The notes under the pieces are model-generated. The model worked only from the letters and a program-made list of their open reading frames with translations, made no database searches and was not told where the DNA came from. From Cladobotryum mycophilum (Eukaryota > Ascomycota > Sordariomycetes > Hypocreales > Hypocreaceae): 64,000 bases of DNA. This document shows positions 22,088-32,656 of the stretch, piece by piece (positions within the stretch are counted from its first letter, which is position 1; every line of letters begins with the position of its first letter). Where the stretch lies: NCBI GenBank assembly GCA_036429605.1, contig JAVFKD010000004.1, forward strand, positions 4,774,001 to 4,838,000. Direction: 5' to 3'. The position numbers were made by a program, and so were the translations under genes.

Positions 22088-23656
22088 ATGACAAGACGCA
22101 TCATGTCACAGTACTACCAGCCGCAAGGCGTATCTACCTCTTCAATCACGGATTCGACTTCTACATCAGAGTCCCAAACTTCAGTTCCCGCTCCAGTCTC
22201 TACCTCAGCTCCTACATCCGACCCAACATCATCCTCCACAACGCCAGCCACAGAAAGAGAAGAAGACTGGTTACCACGCACCCTTTACTCACCCGGGCTC
22301 GGTCTCACTCTTCACACCACGTCAGACGGCCATGCTTCATCGACAAAAAAACAACCATCTCATACAATCATCACCTCGAAGGTACTCATACCAGGCGATG
22401 GTCGGCCCATCAAAAATGGTGCCATCGTGGTTGAGGGCAAGCTGATCGTCTGGGTCGGCCCCAAATCTCTCATGCCGCAGAAATACACGGAAGCCCCCCA
22501 CCAAGCCCACTCGGTGCCGTACCTGATGCCAGGACTCTGGGACTGCCACGTCCACTGCGCGGGCCAAAACCCAGATCCCACGGCCGCTGGCCCTGGTGCG
22601 CTGTCCGAGAATCCCGCCTCCAGCGGTGCGCGGCTCACTAGACAGTGCTGGGAAGCTCTGCAGCGTGGCTACACATCACTGCGAGACGTCGCCGGATTCG
22701 GCTGCGAGGTTGCGCAGGCTGTTGCCGATGGCTCCATCATGGGTCCCAACATTTACAGCTCCGGCGCATGCCTGAGTCAGCGGGCTGCTGGCCACGGCGA
22801 CATCTTTTCCCTGCCGGTTGGCGATGTCCTGACCAACTTGGGCGTCCAGCCGGGGAGCTTGGGCTACCACGGCCTTAACACCACGGTGATTGCTGACGGC
22901 GCCGAGGAGTGCCTTCGGGCAGTGAGGCTTCAGATTCAAAGAGGGGCGAAATGCATCAAGGTGCTGGCATCAGGCGGGGTACTATCCCGGGATGACAACC
23001 CCCTGCGCGCGCAATTTAGCCAAGGGGAGCTGGAGGCGATTGTCGAGGAGGCATCGCGAATGGACCGCGCGGTGGCGGCTCACGTCCACGGCAAACCGGA
23101 TATTATGGCAGCGGTTAAAGCGGGCGTCACCACGGTGGAGCACGTTACATTTGCTGACCAAGAATGCATCGATCTGATCAAGGGGAAGGGAGTCGTCTAT
23201 GTTGCGACTCGTACCGTTCTCGAGATCCTGATGGCTTCGGGTGGAGAGGGATTGCCCCATGCTCTGTGGGAGAAGGCTCAGCTGTGCAACGCGAATCATA
23301 TGACTGCATACAAGCTGGCGGTCCAAAACGGCGTCACGATAGCGCTCGGCTCGGACACGTTCCCGGGATATAACATGGCCCGAGAGCTGGAGCATGCGGT
23401 CGAAGCAGGCTTGAGCAATCTAGAGGCGATCAAGGCGGCGACAGCAAACGGACCTCTGACGGTCAAGGGACAGGCACCGTTGACGGGGCAGCTCAAGGTC
23501 GGATACGAGGCTGATATTCTTGGTGTCCTGGAGAGCCCGATAGATGATGTCAAGGTCCTGCAGAAGAAGAGCAACATCAACTGGGTCTGGAAAGGTGGGC
23601 GGCTATTCAAGGGTCCCGGAATTGGGCCTTGGGGTGAGGAGTTGAAAGTTGAGTGA
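22088..23656 (+). CDS. Amidohydrolase family metal-dependent hydrolase
   Basis: A 522-residue intronless gene of the amidohydrolase superfamily, closest in style to the imidazolonepropionase / Xaa-Pro dipeptidase-like branch. Visible metal ligands and motifs are HVH at residues 154-156 (MPGLWDCHVHC), the lysine in CIKVLASGG (about 290-300, the carbamylated-lysine position), AAHVHG, TTVEHV and the aspartate in GSDTFPG (about 420). Residues 1-90 hold a Ser/Thr/Pro-rich stretch of low complexity ahead of the catalytic fold. No clear signal peptide is seen. A small beta domain (ITSKVLIPGDG...GAIVVEGKLI) precedes the barrel, as usual in this superfamily. Substrate unknown; amide or lactone hydrolysis is the family reaction. 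Gene appears intact. Confidence 0.88.
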   Translation: MTRRIMSQYYQPQGVSTSSITDSTSTSESQTSVPAPVSTSAPTSDPTSSSTTPATEREEDWLPRTLYSPGLGLTLHTTSDGHASSTKKQPSHTIITSKVLIPGDGRPIKNGAIVVEGKLIVWVGPKSLMPQKYTEAPHQAHSVPYLMPGLWDCHVHCAGQNPDPTAAGPGALSENPASSGARLTRQCWEALQRGYTSLRDVAGFGCEVAQAVADGSIMGPNIYSSGACLSQRAAGHGDIFSLPVGDVLTNLGVQPGSLGYHGLNTTVIADGAEECLRAVRLQIQRGAKCIKVLASGGVLSRDDNPLRAQFSQGELEAIVEEASRMDRAVAAHVHGKPDIMAAVKAGVTTVEHVTFADQECIDLIKGKGVVYVATRTVLEILMASGGEGLPHALWEKAQLCNANHMTAYKLAVQNGVTIALGSDTFPGYNMARELEHAVEAGLSNLEAIKAATANGPLTVKGQAPLTGQLKVGYEADILGVLESPIDDVKVLQKKSNINWVWKGGRLFKGPGIGPWGEELKVE

Positions 23657-24398
23657 GGATGCTAAAAAGTTCCATGGATTGATGATTGAATGACAGTGTT
23701 TTGGTAAAATTGAATGGAGTTGACGGATTTGATCTCAATAGCGTAACGTATCAACTACCTATATGTACTACTAATTAATCTACCTTTTTAATCATTAGAA
23801 TCAATTAATATGGTCTTGTCCGAATCAGAGTGTCAGGAGTCGCTGTATGGTAAGTATAGGGTGAGTGTAGGGTGACGATCCATCAATTGATTGGAGCCCT
23901 GGAGACAGCAAGACTGGGCATCTATGGAACGATCCGGCATCCAATCCATTCATGGCACGGGGACTTTAAGCTGGAGGTGAACGGGCTACTCTGGTGGGTG
24001 TAAATGCCCTGAAGAAACGGGCAAGCAGCCCTGGAGCCCACCTAGAGCAGCTGGAGGTGAGTTACGGCGCGATTACAGAGTACAGAGGCTGAGTTTAGCG
24101 CAGTTGGTCACTATAAACAGCCCGTCCCTTCGCCCTCGCCGTCTTCCAGCGCTGTAACTGCCCGTATGTACTCCAGCTCAATTGCGGATCGGGTGGGGTG
24201 GGTTGATATATGCACGGACCATGCACGTCGAGCTTCCAGTCTGCAGGTGGACGGACTGATCTAATCCTTATCAAACATTTGAAAAATTTCTTATCGCCAA
24301 AAACTTTATCCAGCAGCTCAAGCTTCGTCTCAAACTTTTCCACAGACCACGACTCGATTACCCTCCTCCAATTCGATCCAATACACAACTCAGTAACC
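23657..24398. other. Intergenic region upstream of NIP7
   Basis: About 740 bp of 3' UTR of the amidohydrolase and promoter of NIP7. Tracts such as GGGTGAGTGTAGGGTGA near 23860-23875 and paired GCTGGAGGTGA words (about 23970 and 24050) are present. I see no gene. Confidence 0.5.
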
Positions 24399-25028
24399 AT
24401 GCGACCCCTCACAGAAGAAGAGACGCAAGCTGTCTTCAAGAAGCTCGCCGAGTACACTGGCGCTTCACTTAAAAACATCATTGCGCCCCTCGACGATTCA
24501 CCTACTCCCGATCGAAATGTCTTTCGTCTGTCTGGAGGCCGTGTCTACCTCGTTCGGCTCTCAATGGCCAACCTGGCGACTTCGGTAGCTCGCGATAATC
24601 TTCTCTCTCTGGGAGTCTGCTTAGGTGACTACCATCCGAACTGGCTTGCCATTAGACGCCCCAATGCTAACGAGTTGTTGAATCTAGGCAAGTTCACCAA
24701 GACGGGCAAATTTCGAGTTCACATCACAGCCCTTCCCGTCCTCGCTGAGCATGCGCGCTACAAGATGTGGATCAAGCCCAACGGCGTCATGCCCTTCCTT
24801 TACGGTTCCAACGTTGTCAAGGCGCACATTGGTCGCTTCACCGAGGACTGTCCCGAACATCAGGGCATAGTCGTGTACAGCATGGACGATGTTCCGCTAG
24901 GATTCGGTCGCACATCACGCTCCTCGGCGGATGCGCGAAGGGCCGTGGCGACCGATACAGTCTGCTTTCGACAGGCCGATTGCGGAGAGTACTTGCGCGA
25001 CGAAGACAATCTGTTTGCTTCTGGATAG
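24399..25028 (+). CDS. NIP7: 60S ribosome biogenesis protein NIP7
   Basis: Highly conserved PUA-domain protein needed for 27S pre-rRNA processing and 60S subunit assembly in the nucleolus. The start MRPLTEEET matches the family's usual beginning. It is followed by MANLATSVARDNLLSLGVCLG, GKFTKTGKFRVHITAL, YKMWIKPNGVMPFLYG, DDVPLGFG and the end motif FRQADCGEYLRDEDNLF. A 63-bp intron (24625-24687, donor GTGACT, branch GCTAAC, acceptor CTAG) splits the L-G-K-F motif. Its length is a multiple of three with no stop, so the frame stays open if it is retained. The spliced protein is 188 residues, close to the yeast length of 181. It is a single-copy housekeeping gene and a good anchor for synteny. 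Confidence 0.97.
   Translation: MRPLTEEETQAVFKKLAEYTGASLKNIIAPLDDSPTPDRNVFRLSGGRVYLVRLSMANLATSVARDNLLSLGVCLGDYHPNWLAIRRPNANELLNLGKFTKTGKFRVHITALPVLAEHARYKMWIKPNGVMPFLYGSNVVKAHIGRFTEDCPEHQGIVVYSMDDVPLGFGRTSRSSADARRAVATDTVCFRQADCGEYLRDEDNLFASG
24625..24687 (+). other. NIP7 intron of 63 bp without in-frame stop
   Basis: Reading through adds 21 residues inside the most conserved part of the protein, which relatives lack. The GCTAAC branch site and CTAG acceptor support true splicing. Confidence 0.88.
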
Positions 25029-25628
25029 AGTGGTTGAAGGAGGGGGAGCCGCCGGGACGAAAAAGTGTTCACAAAGTGGGGTAGGATAATGTCTTGCATG
25101 TCTTGCATTGAGATGCGACCACGGCGTTGCGGGTTTTAGGGCGTTCAAGGCGAAATTGCATACGTTGCGACGGCACTACTTTCGAGTCGAGAATTGAATA
25201 CCGAATAAATAAACAAAAGAGTTTGGGCTACGCCGCCTCTGCCATTGTGAGCAATTGACGGGGAGTGGTACGGGCTTGGGAAGGGGGAGTGACTAGGAGA
25301 TTCTGCTGGGGAGTCTTGCTGGTCATCTGCCCCTCGTTGGAAGGGCTCTCGATCAGCTGGATGGATGCTGAAGCTTCACGTTACCAGAATTGGGGATTGG
25401 TAACCAGTGATGGTTAAACCTATAACCATTTTGACTACATTGCAGACAAGCACTACAAGGGAATTGGCTATGCTGAGAGAGTGGTGGATGCGGCAACTTC
25501 AGGAGGGTCCTGTTGTCGGTTGACATTTTGGTCGAACATTGTGTATAGTATTCATCCAATATGCGAAATCTCACATTATCTAGTGTTGATATTTCTGATC
25601 TAGCAACCTCCTGAAGACTAGTCATTCG
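25029..25628. other. Intergenic region between convergent NIP7 and AAC(3) genes
   Basis: About 600 bp between two 3' ends. Nothing beyond UTR-like sequence is recognised. Confidence 0.5.
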
Positions 25629-26450
25629 TCATTGATGCCCGCTCCTACGTCCAGCCAACCATTCCTGTGCATACTCGACGGCATCCGATAGAGCAAAGAG
25701 AGCGCACTTGGCTCCCCCGACAGTACCGTGAATGACTGTTTTGTTCTTCTCGAATCCCTCACCAAGTTCCTCAAAGCCTTCATCGCTGATGGCAACGTCC
25801 TCCACTGTTACCCATTTGCGATCGCCATCTACCATTGCGGCGAATGAGTTTTCTGTCTTGGGCGCATTGGAGAGGCGATACTCGGCGAGATGAAAGGCTG
25901 TGCATTTATCGTACCCCACTCCGAGCAGAAGGATCCAGGCATTTAGGCTTTCCAGTTTGGCGAGTGGACTTGCTTCGCCCAGGCGACAATTTAGATCATG
26001 TTCCTCTGTGACCAACTCTGCGTTGGGGCCGAGTGCAGCGAATGATGTTTGTGGGTGAGCGCTGCGCAGAGCTCCAGGCCAGGTTCGTAGTGTTTCGGGG
26101 ATGATGCCCATAGCCCGGCTGATAGTGGTTTGGGGATCGTATGCCGGGGTTGAGTCACGGATGGACTGCCACCAGGAGGGCGGAACGGGAGGCGAGGACC
26201 ATTCTGAAGGGTCGGAATTATCGCCGGTGTGAGTTGGAGCAACGAGAGTGCCAGATGGGCCAAGGGCAGAGAGGAGAGCTGATATCAAAGCCGGGGCGGA
26301 ACCCGGGATGAAGCCGATGGAGCGGAGTGATGAGTGGAGGAGGAGAGTGGGAGGAGAAGAAGAGTTGGAGGGGATGTTGCTGAGGATGGAGGTAAAGGCT
26401 TCAATGAGAAACTCGGGAGTGCAGAGCGGGCCTTGAAGTGGTTGAGACAT
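25629..26450 (-). CDS. Aminoglycoside 3-N-acetyltransferase (AAC(3)) family protein
   Basis: A 273-residue intronless gene of the AAC(3)/YokD superfamily, enzymes that move acetyl from acetyl-CoA to an amine. The N-terminal part LLLHSSLRSIGF and the GPSGTLVAPTHTG segment are the family's CoA-side signature. AMGIIPETLRTWPGALRSAHPQTSFAALG forms the central block, split here only for reading. GVGYDKCTAFHLAEYR holds the conserved histidine region. The C-terminal segment (GEGFEKN...GTVGGAKCALF) is also typical. The start is the ATG at 26450. The family is best known from bacteria but occurs widely in fungi, and a role in aminoglycoside resistance should not be assumed. It lies 160 bp from, and codirectional with, a DHA2 transporter, which could mean joint detoxification of an amine compound. 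Confidence 0.85.
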   Translation of the reverse strand: MSQPLQGPLCTPEFLIEAFTSILSNIPSNSSSPPTLLLHSSLRSIGFIPGSAPALISALLSALGPSGTLVAPTHTGDNSDPSEWSSPPVPPSWWQSIRDSTPAYDPQTTISRAMGIIPETLRTWPGALRSAHPQTSFAALGPNAELVTEEHDLNCRLGEASPLAKLESLNAWILLLGVGYDKCTAFHLAEYRLSNAPKTENSFAAMVDGDRKWVTVEDVAISDEGFEELGEGFEKNKTVIHGTVGGAKCALFALSDAVEYAQEWLAGRRSGHQ

Positions 26451-26609
26451 GCTAGACGACAATATTGATGTCGGTATAAGCGAGTCTGAGGTTGAAGTTG
26501 TACTCTATTCTTCTTATGTTTAACCGTCCTCTTTTATGTCATCTAATCTGTGTGAAGACGTTAGTCGCCGAGTGACTCATCACCCCCTTAACTACTTTCA
26601 AGATTTTAT

Positions 26610-28298
26610 TTACTCTTGCTTCAACCCAACTCTTCCCGTTTTACGCAAGCCAATTACACCCAACAATCCACAAAGCATCATGAAGCCAAACATGGTCCAG
26701 AAACTAGCCTTAAACCCCTCCAGAAGAGCTTGAGATTCACCTAGTCTGGCATTCTCCTTGGTTATCAGTGTTGATACGACCTGTATGACGGCTACACCAA
26801 GCGCACTCCCAAGCTGAGCTGCGGTGTTGAAGACTGCGCCGGCCAAGGCCTGTGTATCTTCGGGAAATACTTCTGTGATGATCAAAAGACCGACTGTGAA
26901 GAGGGCATCTGTGCTAACTGGCTGCAACAGCTGCGCGACAAAGGCATTCGACCAGTACGGCCACTGGGGCTGAATAAGTGCCATGAGCAGTGGTGAGACT
27001 GCACAAACAGCCGAGGAGATGGCGACGATCCATAGCGCCGGTATTCTGTGGACAAAGAGGCCCATGCTAAAGTTTAGAATGATACCGACAACCATGCTAG
27101 GGAGAATACGTATGGATGCTTGGAGGGCTGACAGATGCTGGACCTGTTGGAAGCTGGGGGTATTGTGAGTGGGCATTGCCTTTGAAGGGGGATTGAAGAG
27201 ACAGGACATACAATAAACTCGCAAACAACTCCAGGGAGTTGATAACAGCAAATGAAAGCGCAATAGTCGCACAAATGGTTGAAAAGGATGAATTCTTCCA
27301 GAGTGAATTGGGTATCAAGGCGGGCTGTCCGATGCGAACTTGTCGATGGACCCAGGCGATGAAGGAAGGCAACGCAACGGCGCTGAGACAGAGAAGCACG
27401 ATACTTTCACTGTCCCGGATCTTATAGACGTCTGTGCTGATGATTCTTTGTAATTGTCAGGCTTATGCGAGTTTCTTTGAGGAGCGGGGGGATGCGAAAC
27501 TTACGCAAGAAGGTAGGATAGCATGGCCATGAATGCCGATGCAAGCAGCGCACCAACAATGTCAATCTTATCCTTCAGTTGCCTCAAGATGCCACCAGCA
27601 GTTCGTATAACCTTGTCCTTTGGCAGAGCCCACAGCCCAATCGTCGATAGTAAAAGCGTCAATCCTCCGTAGAGAAACCATCCCGCCCGCCATCCGATCG
27701 TATCCTCCAGCACACCCCCGAGCACCAGTCCAAACGAGAAACCCAGCGGCTGACTCAACCCCAGACACGAAAATGCAAAGTTGCGACCCCGACCGCGGGG
27801 GAAGACCTGACTGACAATGGCCACGGACGCCGCCAAGTGCAGCGAAAATGCGACTCCCTGGATGGCCCGGATGGCAACCAGATCGGTGCCCTTCCGGGCG
27901 GCCCCGGCGCCGATCATGAATGCCCCACTGGCGAAGCAGCCGATGAGGTCTACGGCGCGGGGCCCTAGCGCATCGGCGACGGAGCCGGCCAGCAGGAGGG
28001 TCGATGCGGTGGCAAGGCTGAACACGGAGACGGGCCAGAAGGAGAGGGAGTGGGAGAGGTGCAAGTCTGCGGTTATGGAGGGGAGGCCGACGACCACGAG
28101 GCCGTTGATGGCGCTGATGGCAAGGTTGACCCCGGCCAGCTGTGTGATGACGGCGGATTTGCGGAGGAGGGAGTACGGGTTGGAGGCATTTTGGGCGGGA
28201 CGGTCGAGGAATTCGAGGGATGGCCGTGGGTGGTGATGGGTTTCAAGGGGAATGTGTTCATGTGCTGGGACTAGAACTGTCTGCGTTTGCGTCGACAT
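26610..28298 (-). CDS. MFS transporter, DHA2 (14-helix drug:H+ antiporter) type
   Basis: Major facilitator of the plasma membrane, probably exporting small molecules. There are three exons: 28298-27505, 27436-27212 and 27153-26610. The introns have donors GTAAGT and GTATGT, and the spliced length of 1563 nt is an exact multiple of three, giving 520 residues. The first half has ITQLAGVNLAISAINGLVVVGLPSI, given here only as the family's first helix, and a loop motif A-like GSVADALGPR between helices 2 and 3. The second half has many further membrane segments (IRILPSMVVG, GAVFNTAAQLGSALG). The cytosolic N-terminus is about 40 residues with several histidines. It is codirectional with the AAC(3) gene. 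Substrate unknown. No lesion seen. Confidence 0.88.
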
Positions 28299-28351
28299 TT
28301 TTACACGAGCAAGAAATGAATATTACCAGTGACTTTGCTATCCTTGTCTTC

Positions 28352-28371
28352 TTTTTTTTTTTTTTTTTTTT
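28352..28371. repeat. T20 homopolymer
   Basis: Twenty consecutive T bases about 50 bp upstream of the DHA2 transporter start. Confidence 0.95.
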
Positions 28372-28920
28372 GGAATTGCTCATTACATATTTATTCACAT
28401 TTGTGCCCATTGATCTCTAAGGGTTTAGAGGGAGTCAATTACCGAATTAGGTTTGTTCTCATGGGGGCGGACAAGCCATCCACGCCAAAGGGCGCGCTCT
28501 GTCAATAATGTCATGCATGGATGATGGGGCTCACTCCTCGAGTTTGAGTCGAGACTTGGGGGTGGCTTCATGACTCGACACCCATTGGATTCCGACCTCG
28601 GGGTAGATGGGTTAAGATGTTGGTCTAACCGAAACTACGAATGCAGAGCATGGGGTAGTTGGTTGATGCTTTTGTTCTGGCTCTATGTACTTTGTGTACT
28701 TTGGGGTTATGGTGTCGGCATTCCTGTATGGTTTTCTGAGGCTGAAAGGGCTCAAGGAGGGGCGCGGAAGATTGAGTCCCAAAGGAGACTGCCGACAGGA
28801 TGGTGGCTGCGGCTGATTGTGATGGATGCATCCTTTGTCAAAAGGTCAAGTAAGTGACTTCAGATGGAATATGCGGTCAAGGATATGATTAGGAAACTCT
28901 ATCCCCTGAACAGAATAACG

Positions 28921-28923
28921 AAG

Positions 28924-28953
<30 letters not shown>
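28921..28953. repeat. (AAG)11 microsatellite
   Basis: Eleven perfect AAG units in non-coding sequence. Confidence 0.95.
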
Positions 28954-28955
<2 letters not shown>

Positions 28956-30011
28956 GAGAGAAAGATCCCAAGGTGGGTTCGGATATGACTCAATTTAGGT
29001 TGCCCGAGACGCTGACTGGGGGGGGGTGGTTCTCAACCGTGATTACATCCAAGACGGATCTGTTCTGACTTCAGTGCCAACCTACATTTTACGAGCCGCA
29101 AAATTGAGGCTCTCACTTGTGCTGACTCGGACATCGGCGATATTCGACATGTGTTCATTATTCGATTACTCAAGCTTTCTATCTCCGAGACCTGTCCCGT
29201 AGAAATACCCAATCAGTGAACTGTTGTTCATATCAGAACTTTTTGCCCGCCTTCCTCGGTCAGAAAGAAACGGGTTTGCTGACCAACGTAATGAGGGGGT
29301 TTCTGCCGTCATCTCTTCTGGTGAATTGCATAGGCCGAGAGACGGTGTATATACTTGAACGAGTAGGAAGTGGGTTCTATGTTGCACGGCTGGGTGTCTC
29401 AAAATTCATCCTCGTGCCTTGGAATACATCGATCAATGTCTCAGCCATCTGCAGCCTTAATACGGCCATTGCGCAGACTGCAAGGCAAAATTGAGAGCTC
29501 TGATGATGCGGGGGGAACATGCAGACATGGATTGGTCAGAGCACCCAAATCATGGCCAGTGTTTACCGTTGCTTTTGTTCTCTGGAAGCGGCTGGCCAAC
29601 TTCTTCAGGGGGGGGGGGCGCTCAAACCCACCAACGGAACGGGACTCAGTGTTCGGCTGCGGCGGGCGTCCATCTTCAAATGCCCACGGTATGAGCGGTC
29701 TACCAGCATGAAAGCCTTCTTTTTCTCGAGATCCCCTCCTTACTTGCTCAGATAACAGCAGGGGGCGAGACACGGGACCAAACGATGTGTCCCAGGATAA
29801 TTGGTTGATCTTTCAGCCATCTTCTTTTAGTTCTCAGTGGCCGAAGGGATTGACCTCCAGCTCCAGACTTTCGGCCCGAAGGCTTAAAAGGTTGCATCTC
29901 CTTCAATCACTTCGCAGACGTGCAAATTTGGAGATTTCCTTTGATGGACTGAGCCTCTTTTTTCAAAATCATCCAACAGTTCATCATCATATCGAACATT
30001 TTTGAATCACC

Positions 30012-30663
30012 ATGTCTCATCCCACTGAGCTCTTGAATCTGGCAGTGGAGCTTCAACCCATCATCATCGAGGTAGGCCGTCAGTCATGCCCTTCCATTCT
30101 ACGCGGGCAGCGTCGCTGACAAGTACTAGGCACTCTGCAAAGATGACATCCTCAATTTTCGCCTTACATGTCGCTTCGTCAACAAACTTTGCACCCCGTT
30201 CGTCTTCACCCGAATCGTCGAGGAAATGAAGGGCCCGGAATTCAAGGGCCTCTATCTTCACAAAGCCGCGACGACTTGCTCGCATGAGCTGATATCAGTC
30301 CTGCTCGAATACCAACCGCCCCTCAATTGCAGGAATAAAGCCGGAGAGACGGCTTTACACGTTGCGAGTCAAAAAGGCTGCATTGACTGTGTTGAAAGCC
30401 TTGCCCATGCGGGAGCGGATCTCTCTGTTGTGTCTAGGCGAGGTTGGACGCCGCTCATGTTGGCCGCTCGTCATGGCAATAGCACAGTCGCAGGTGCGTT
30501 GCTACGGCTTGGAGCAGACCCAAACATCCGTGGGTTTCATGGTTGGACCGCCCTACACCTGGCTCAACAGTTTGACCGTCGTGACATCGTAGGCCTTCTA
30601 AAAGAAGCTGGTGCAGATGGCAGTATTGCCGATAACGGGGGCAGCAAAGCAGGCGAGGTGTAG
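30012..30663 (+). CDS. F-box-like / ankyrin-repeat protein
   Basis: Two exons (30012-30071, 30130-30663) with a 58-bp GTAGGC..TAG intron give 197 residues. The N-terminus ELLNLAVELQPIIIEALCKDDILNFRLTCR, shown here only as its key pattern L-x-E-x-x-x-I-I...D-I-x-x-x-R-L-T-C-R, resembles a short F-box. Four ankyrin units follow from about residue 70: YLHKAATTC..., GETALHVASQKGC, GWTPLMLAARHGN and GWTALHLAQQFDR. The LHxA and LLxxGAD-type signatures are well kept. It is probably a protein-interaction adaptor, perhaps recruiting a partner to ubiquitin ligation, but no partner can be named. The last unit is complete and the stop follows a short tail, so the gene looks whole. Confidence 0.82.
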
Positions 30664-32316
30664 CAGCAATGATGCGGTCGCTATAAGATGGCTATGATTC
30701 ATTGCTTGTCCTCCATCATTAATGATCCTAATCACACCTAGACTCATCATTTCCTTATCCATGCTCGTCATGTTTCCCACCCTCGCTTTCTCATGCGGTC
30801 GAGAAGGATCACGGTCAATCACTGATTTGATAGGCTCTTTCCGCGACTCATCTCGCAAACGCCATTATCATTGGTGCCGTCACTATATTGGCTCGGGGAT
30901 CTCTGGCACGTACCTCGAAGAGCTCACGATCGGTCTGCGGTGGAAATGCTGGGTGTGCGAGAACGCCTCTTCATGTGACCATTTCGTTCCTCTGGCGAGC
31001 CCAGTCCTCAAGCACTTCTGTTGACAGCAAACAAAAGAAGAAAAAGGAAGACTGTGATTCTTCGCAAGTTTAACCACACTGAAAGAGGATTCACAAAGTG
31101 TGTACAATGTCACGTACACTGACTTCATGTCCGAGATCACATACATCAAGATGGACCACCAGCACACGACTTGTTCAGCCTTACAAAAGTCAATAGCGAT
31201 GAATTCGCCTCTCAACATCACGCGCTGAGAGCAATATTTGAAGGCTCACTCCTCTATCGAATTCATTGCTCTCAATCAATTCAATCACTGTATTCTCCGG
31301 CAATCCCTACACATATTTCAGGTATTCGGGATCATGCACATTGAAGAGTATGGCGCATCACAAAGCCACATTAATTACTACATTTTATTGTATACTAATA
31401 AATTCATTAATAAGAAAAAGATACCCAACCAGCTAATTAACTGTTTTGGAACGATTTAAATTTCACATGACGCAGGATCCCCGAGTCTGGTTCATCACTC
31501 AGGACGCCAGGGTCTCCAGACATCATTATGAGATCATCCAGATATTTGTATCTGAGAATCTATTCGAAATAATGGCTTAAAGGTGAAGAAAAGCTGCACT
31601 GTGCAATACGCTTTTTGGTGGACTGGGCGCTGTATTCGGAATCTGCCGTCCTCGCCAACATCTACAAGAAGGGATACACCCAACAAAGTTCAATAGCGTT
31701 GATCTATCGACGGAGGTTTTAAATCCCCTAATGGATAACAAAGTACGATCTACAGATAACAAGCTCCTTCATTCATCAGGTTGTCAGGCATTTTGATATG
31801 CCAGCCCAAATTACTGGTATCGCTTGAACAAACAGCCATCTCTGTGCCTCCTTTCAGCCATGATGTAGTCTACCAACTATGTTCGTGCACCTGGGCCTTG
31901 ATGAAGATCCGTAGGTGTCTGTATCAATAAACAGAGCAACGTGTACGAAGTTCCTCTATCGTGATTGTTAACTTTGATAGCCACACGATGCTTTCCGAAG
32001 CCCCCTCATGCAATAGCAAAACGCCAATACACTTCATTTCTAATCGACATCAATGTTCATGGCAGTTTGATGAAATCCCAATGGATCAGTTCAACAGCTA
32101 AGAACTGCTTGTATGAAGATAACAGAAATAAGGCAATGACATAAATGCAAATAGTGAGCAAAGCAGAATGTCAATTCAGTCGTAACGACATCTATAGACG
32201 TATGGAACAAAATCTGCGGTCACAACGGTGAAGGCAGCGCCAAAACAAGCCACCCAACGCCAAATCTATCCCCGGTCCCCTCTACCACAGACCCAGCCTC
32301 CCAAGCCTAAGACACT
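30664..32316. other. Gene-poor AT-rich stretch
   Basis: About 1.65 kb. I find no gene with a domain. Open frames at 30.7-31.0 kb (plus strand) and 31.6-31.8 kb (minus strand) have no recognisable content. The DNA becomes clearly AT-rich after 31.2 kb. Confidence 0.5.
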
Positions 32317-32580
32317 TTATTGCTTCTGGAATCGTCGCGATCCCCAGTGTGACCAAGTCTGAATAAAGCCAGCATTGAAAAGATATTTCTCCAAGCGAAT
32401 GTAATCCTCGGGCAGCGAGCCGTCCCCCTTGGCCTCGCCGGTAAAGGTCATGTTGACCCAGTCGCGCTTCTGCTCCTTCACCTTGTAGCCCTTGAAGTCT
32501 TTGATGACGGCGACGATGCTGGTGCACTCTTGATCGCTGCTGCAGGCGATGATGCAATCGAATTCGCTGCTGGTGCTCAT
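32317..32580 (-). CDS. Small uncharacterised protein (87 aa)
   Basis: A single coding exon of 87 residues starting ATG at 32580. It is acidic/basic mixed, without signal peptide or membrane segment, and holds a central KDFKGYKVKEQKRDW segment and an aromatic C-terminal part (NAGFIQTWSHWGSRRF). A 5' UTR intron fits well: GTAAGT near 32656 to CTAG near 32594, ending 13 bases before the ATG. A spliced leader, good composition and a clean stop support a real gene. The sequence has the look of a small soluble conserved fungal protein, but I do not recognise the family. Confidence 0.6.
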   Translation of the reverse strand: MSTSSEFDCIIACSSDQECTSIVAVIKDFKGYKVKEQKRDWVNMTFTGEAKGDGSLPEDYIRLEKYLFNAGFIQTWSHWGSRRFQKQ

Positions 32581-32593
32581 TTTGATGGCTTGG

Positions 32594-32656
32594 CTAGGAA
32601 AGATTTAATGTCAGTCATTTTGGCCATCACTTCGATGGGAAGAGATGGCACTTACT
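32594..32656 (-). other. Putative 5' UTR intron of the 87-aa gene
   Basis: Donor GTAAGT and acceptor TTTCCTAG on the minus strand lie just upstream of the ATG. This is sequence inference only. Confidence 0.5.

Larger units (their letters stand above)
28299..30011. other. Gene-free stretch with simple repeats
   Basis: About 1.7 kb. It holds a T20 run (28352-28371), an (AAG)11 tract (28921-28953), and G runs near 29021 and 29609. Several short open frames overlap on both strands without any domain. The last 150 bp are the leader of the F-box/ankyrin gene. Confidence 0.55.

Noticed and set aside
31860..32110. Minus-strand fragment reading roughly IHWDFIKLP, faintly like a copia-type integrase
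   Set aside because: Only about nine residues resemble the family, several stops follow, and no LTR or other pol motif was seen nearby.
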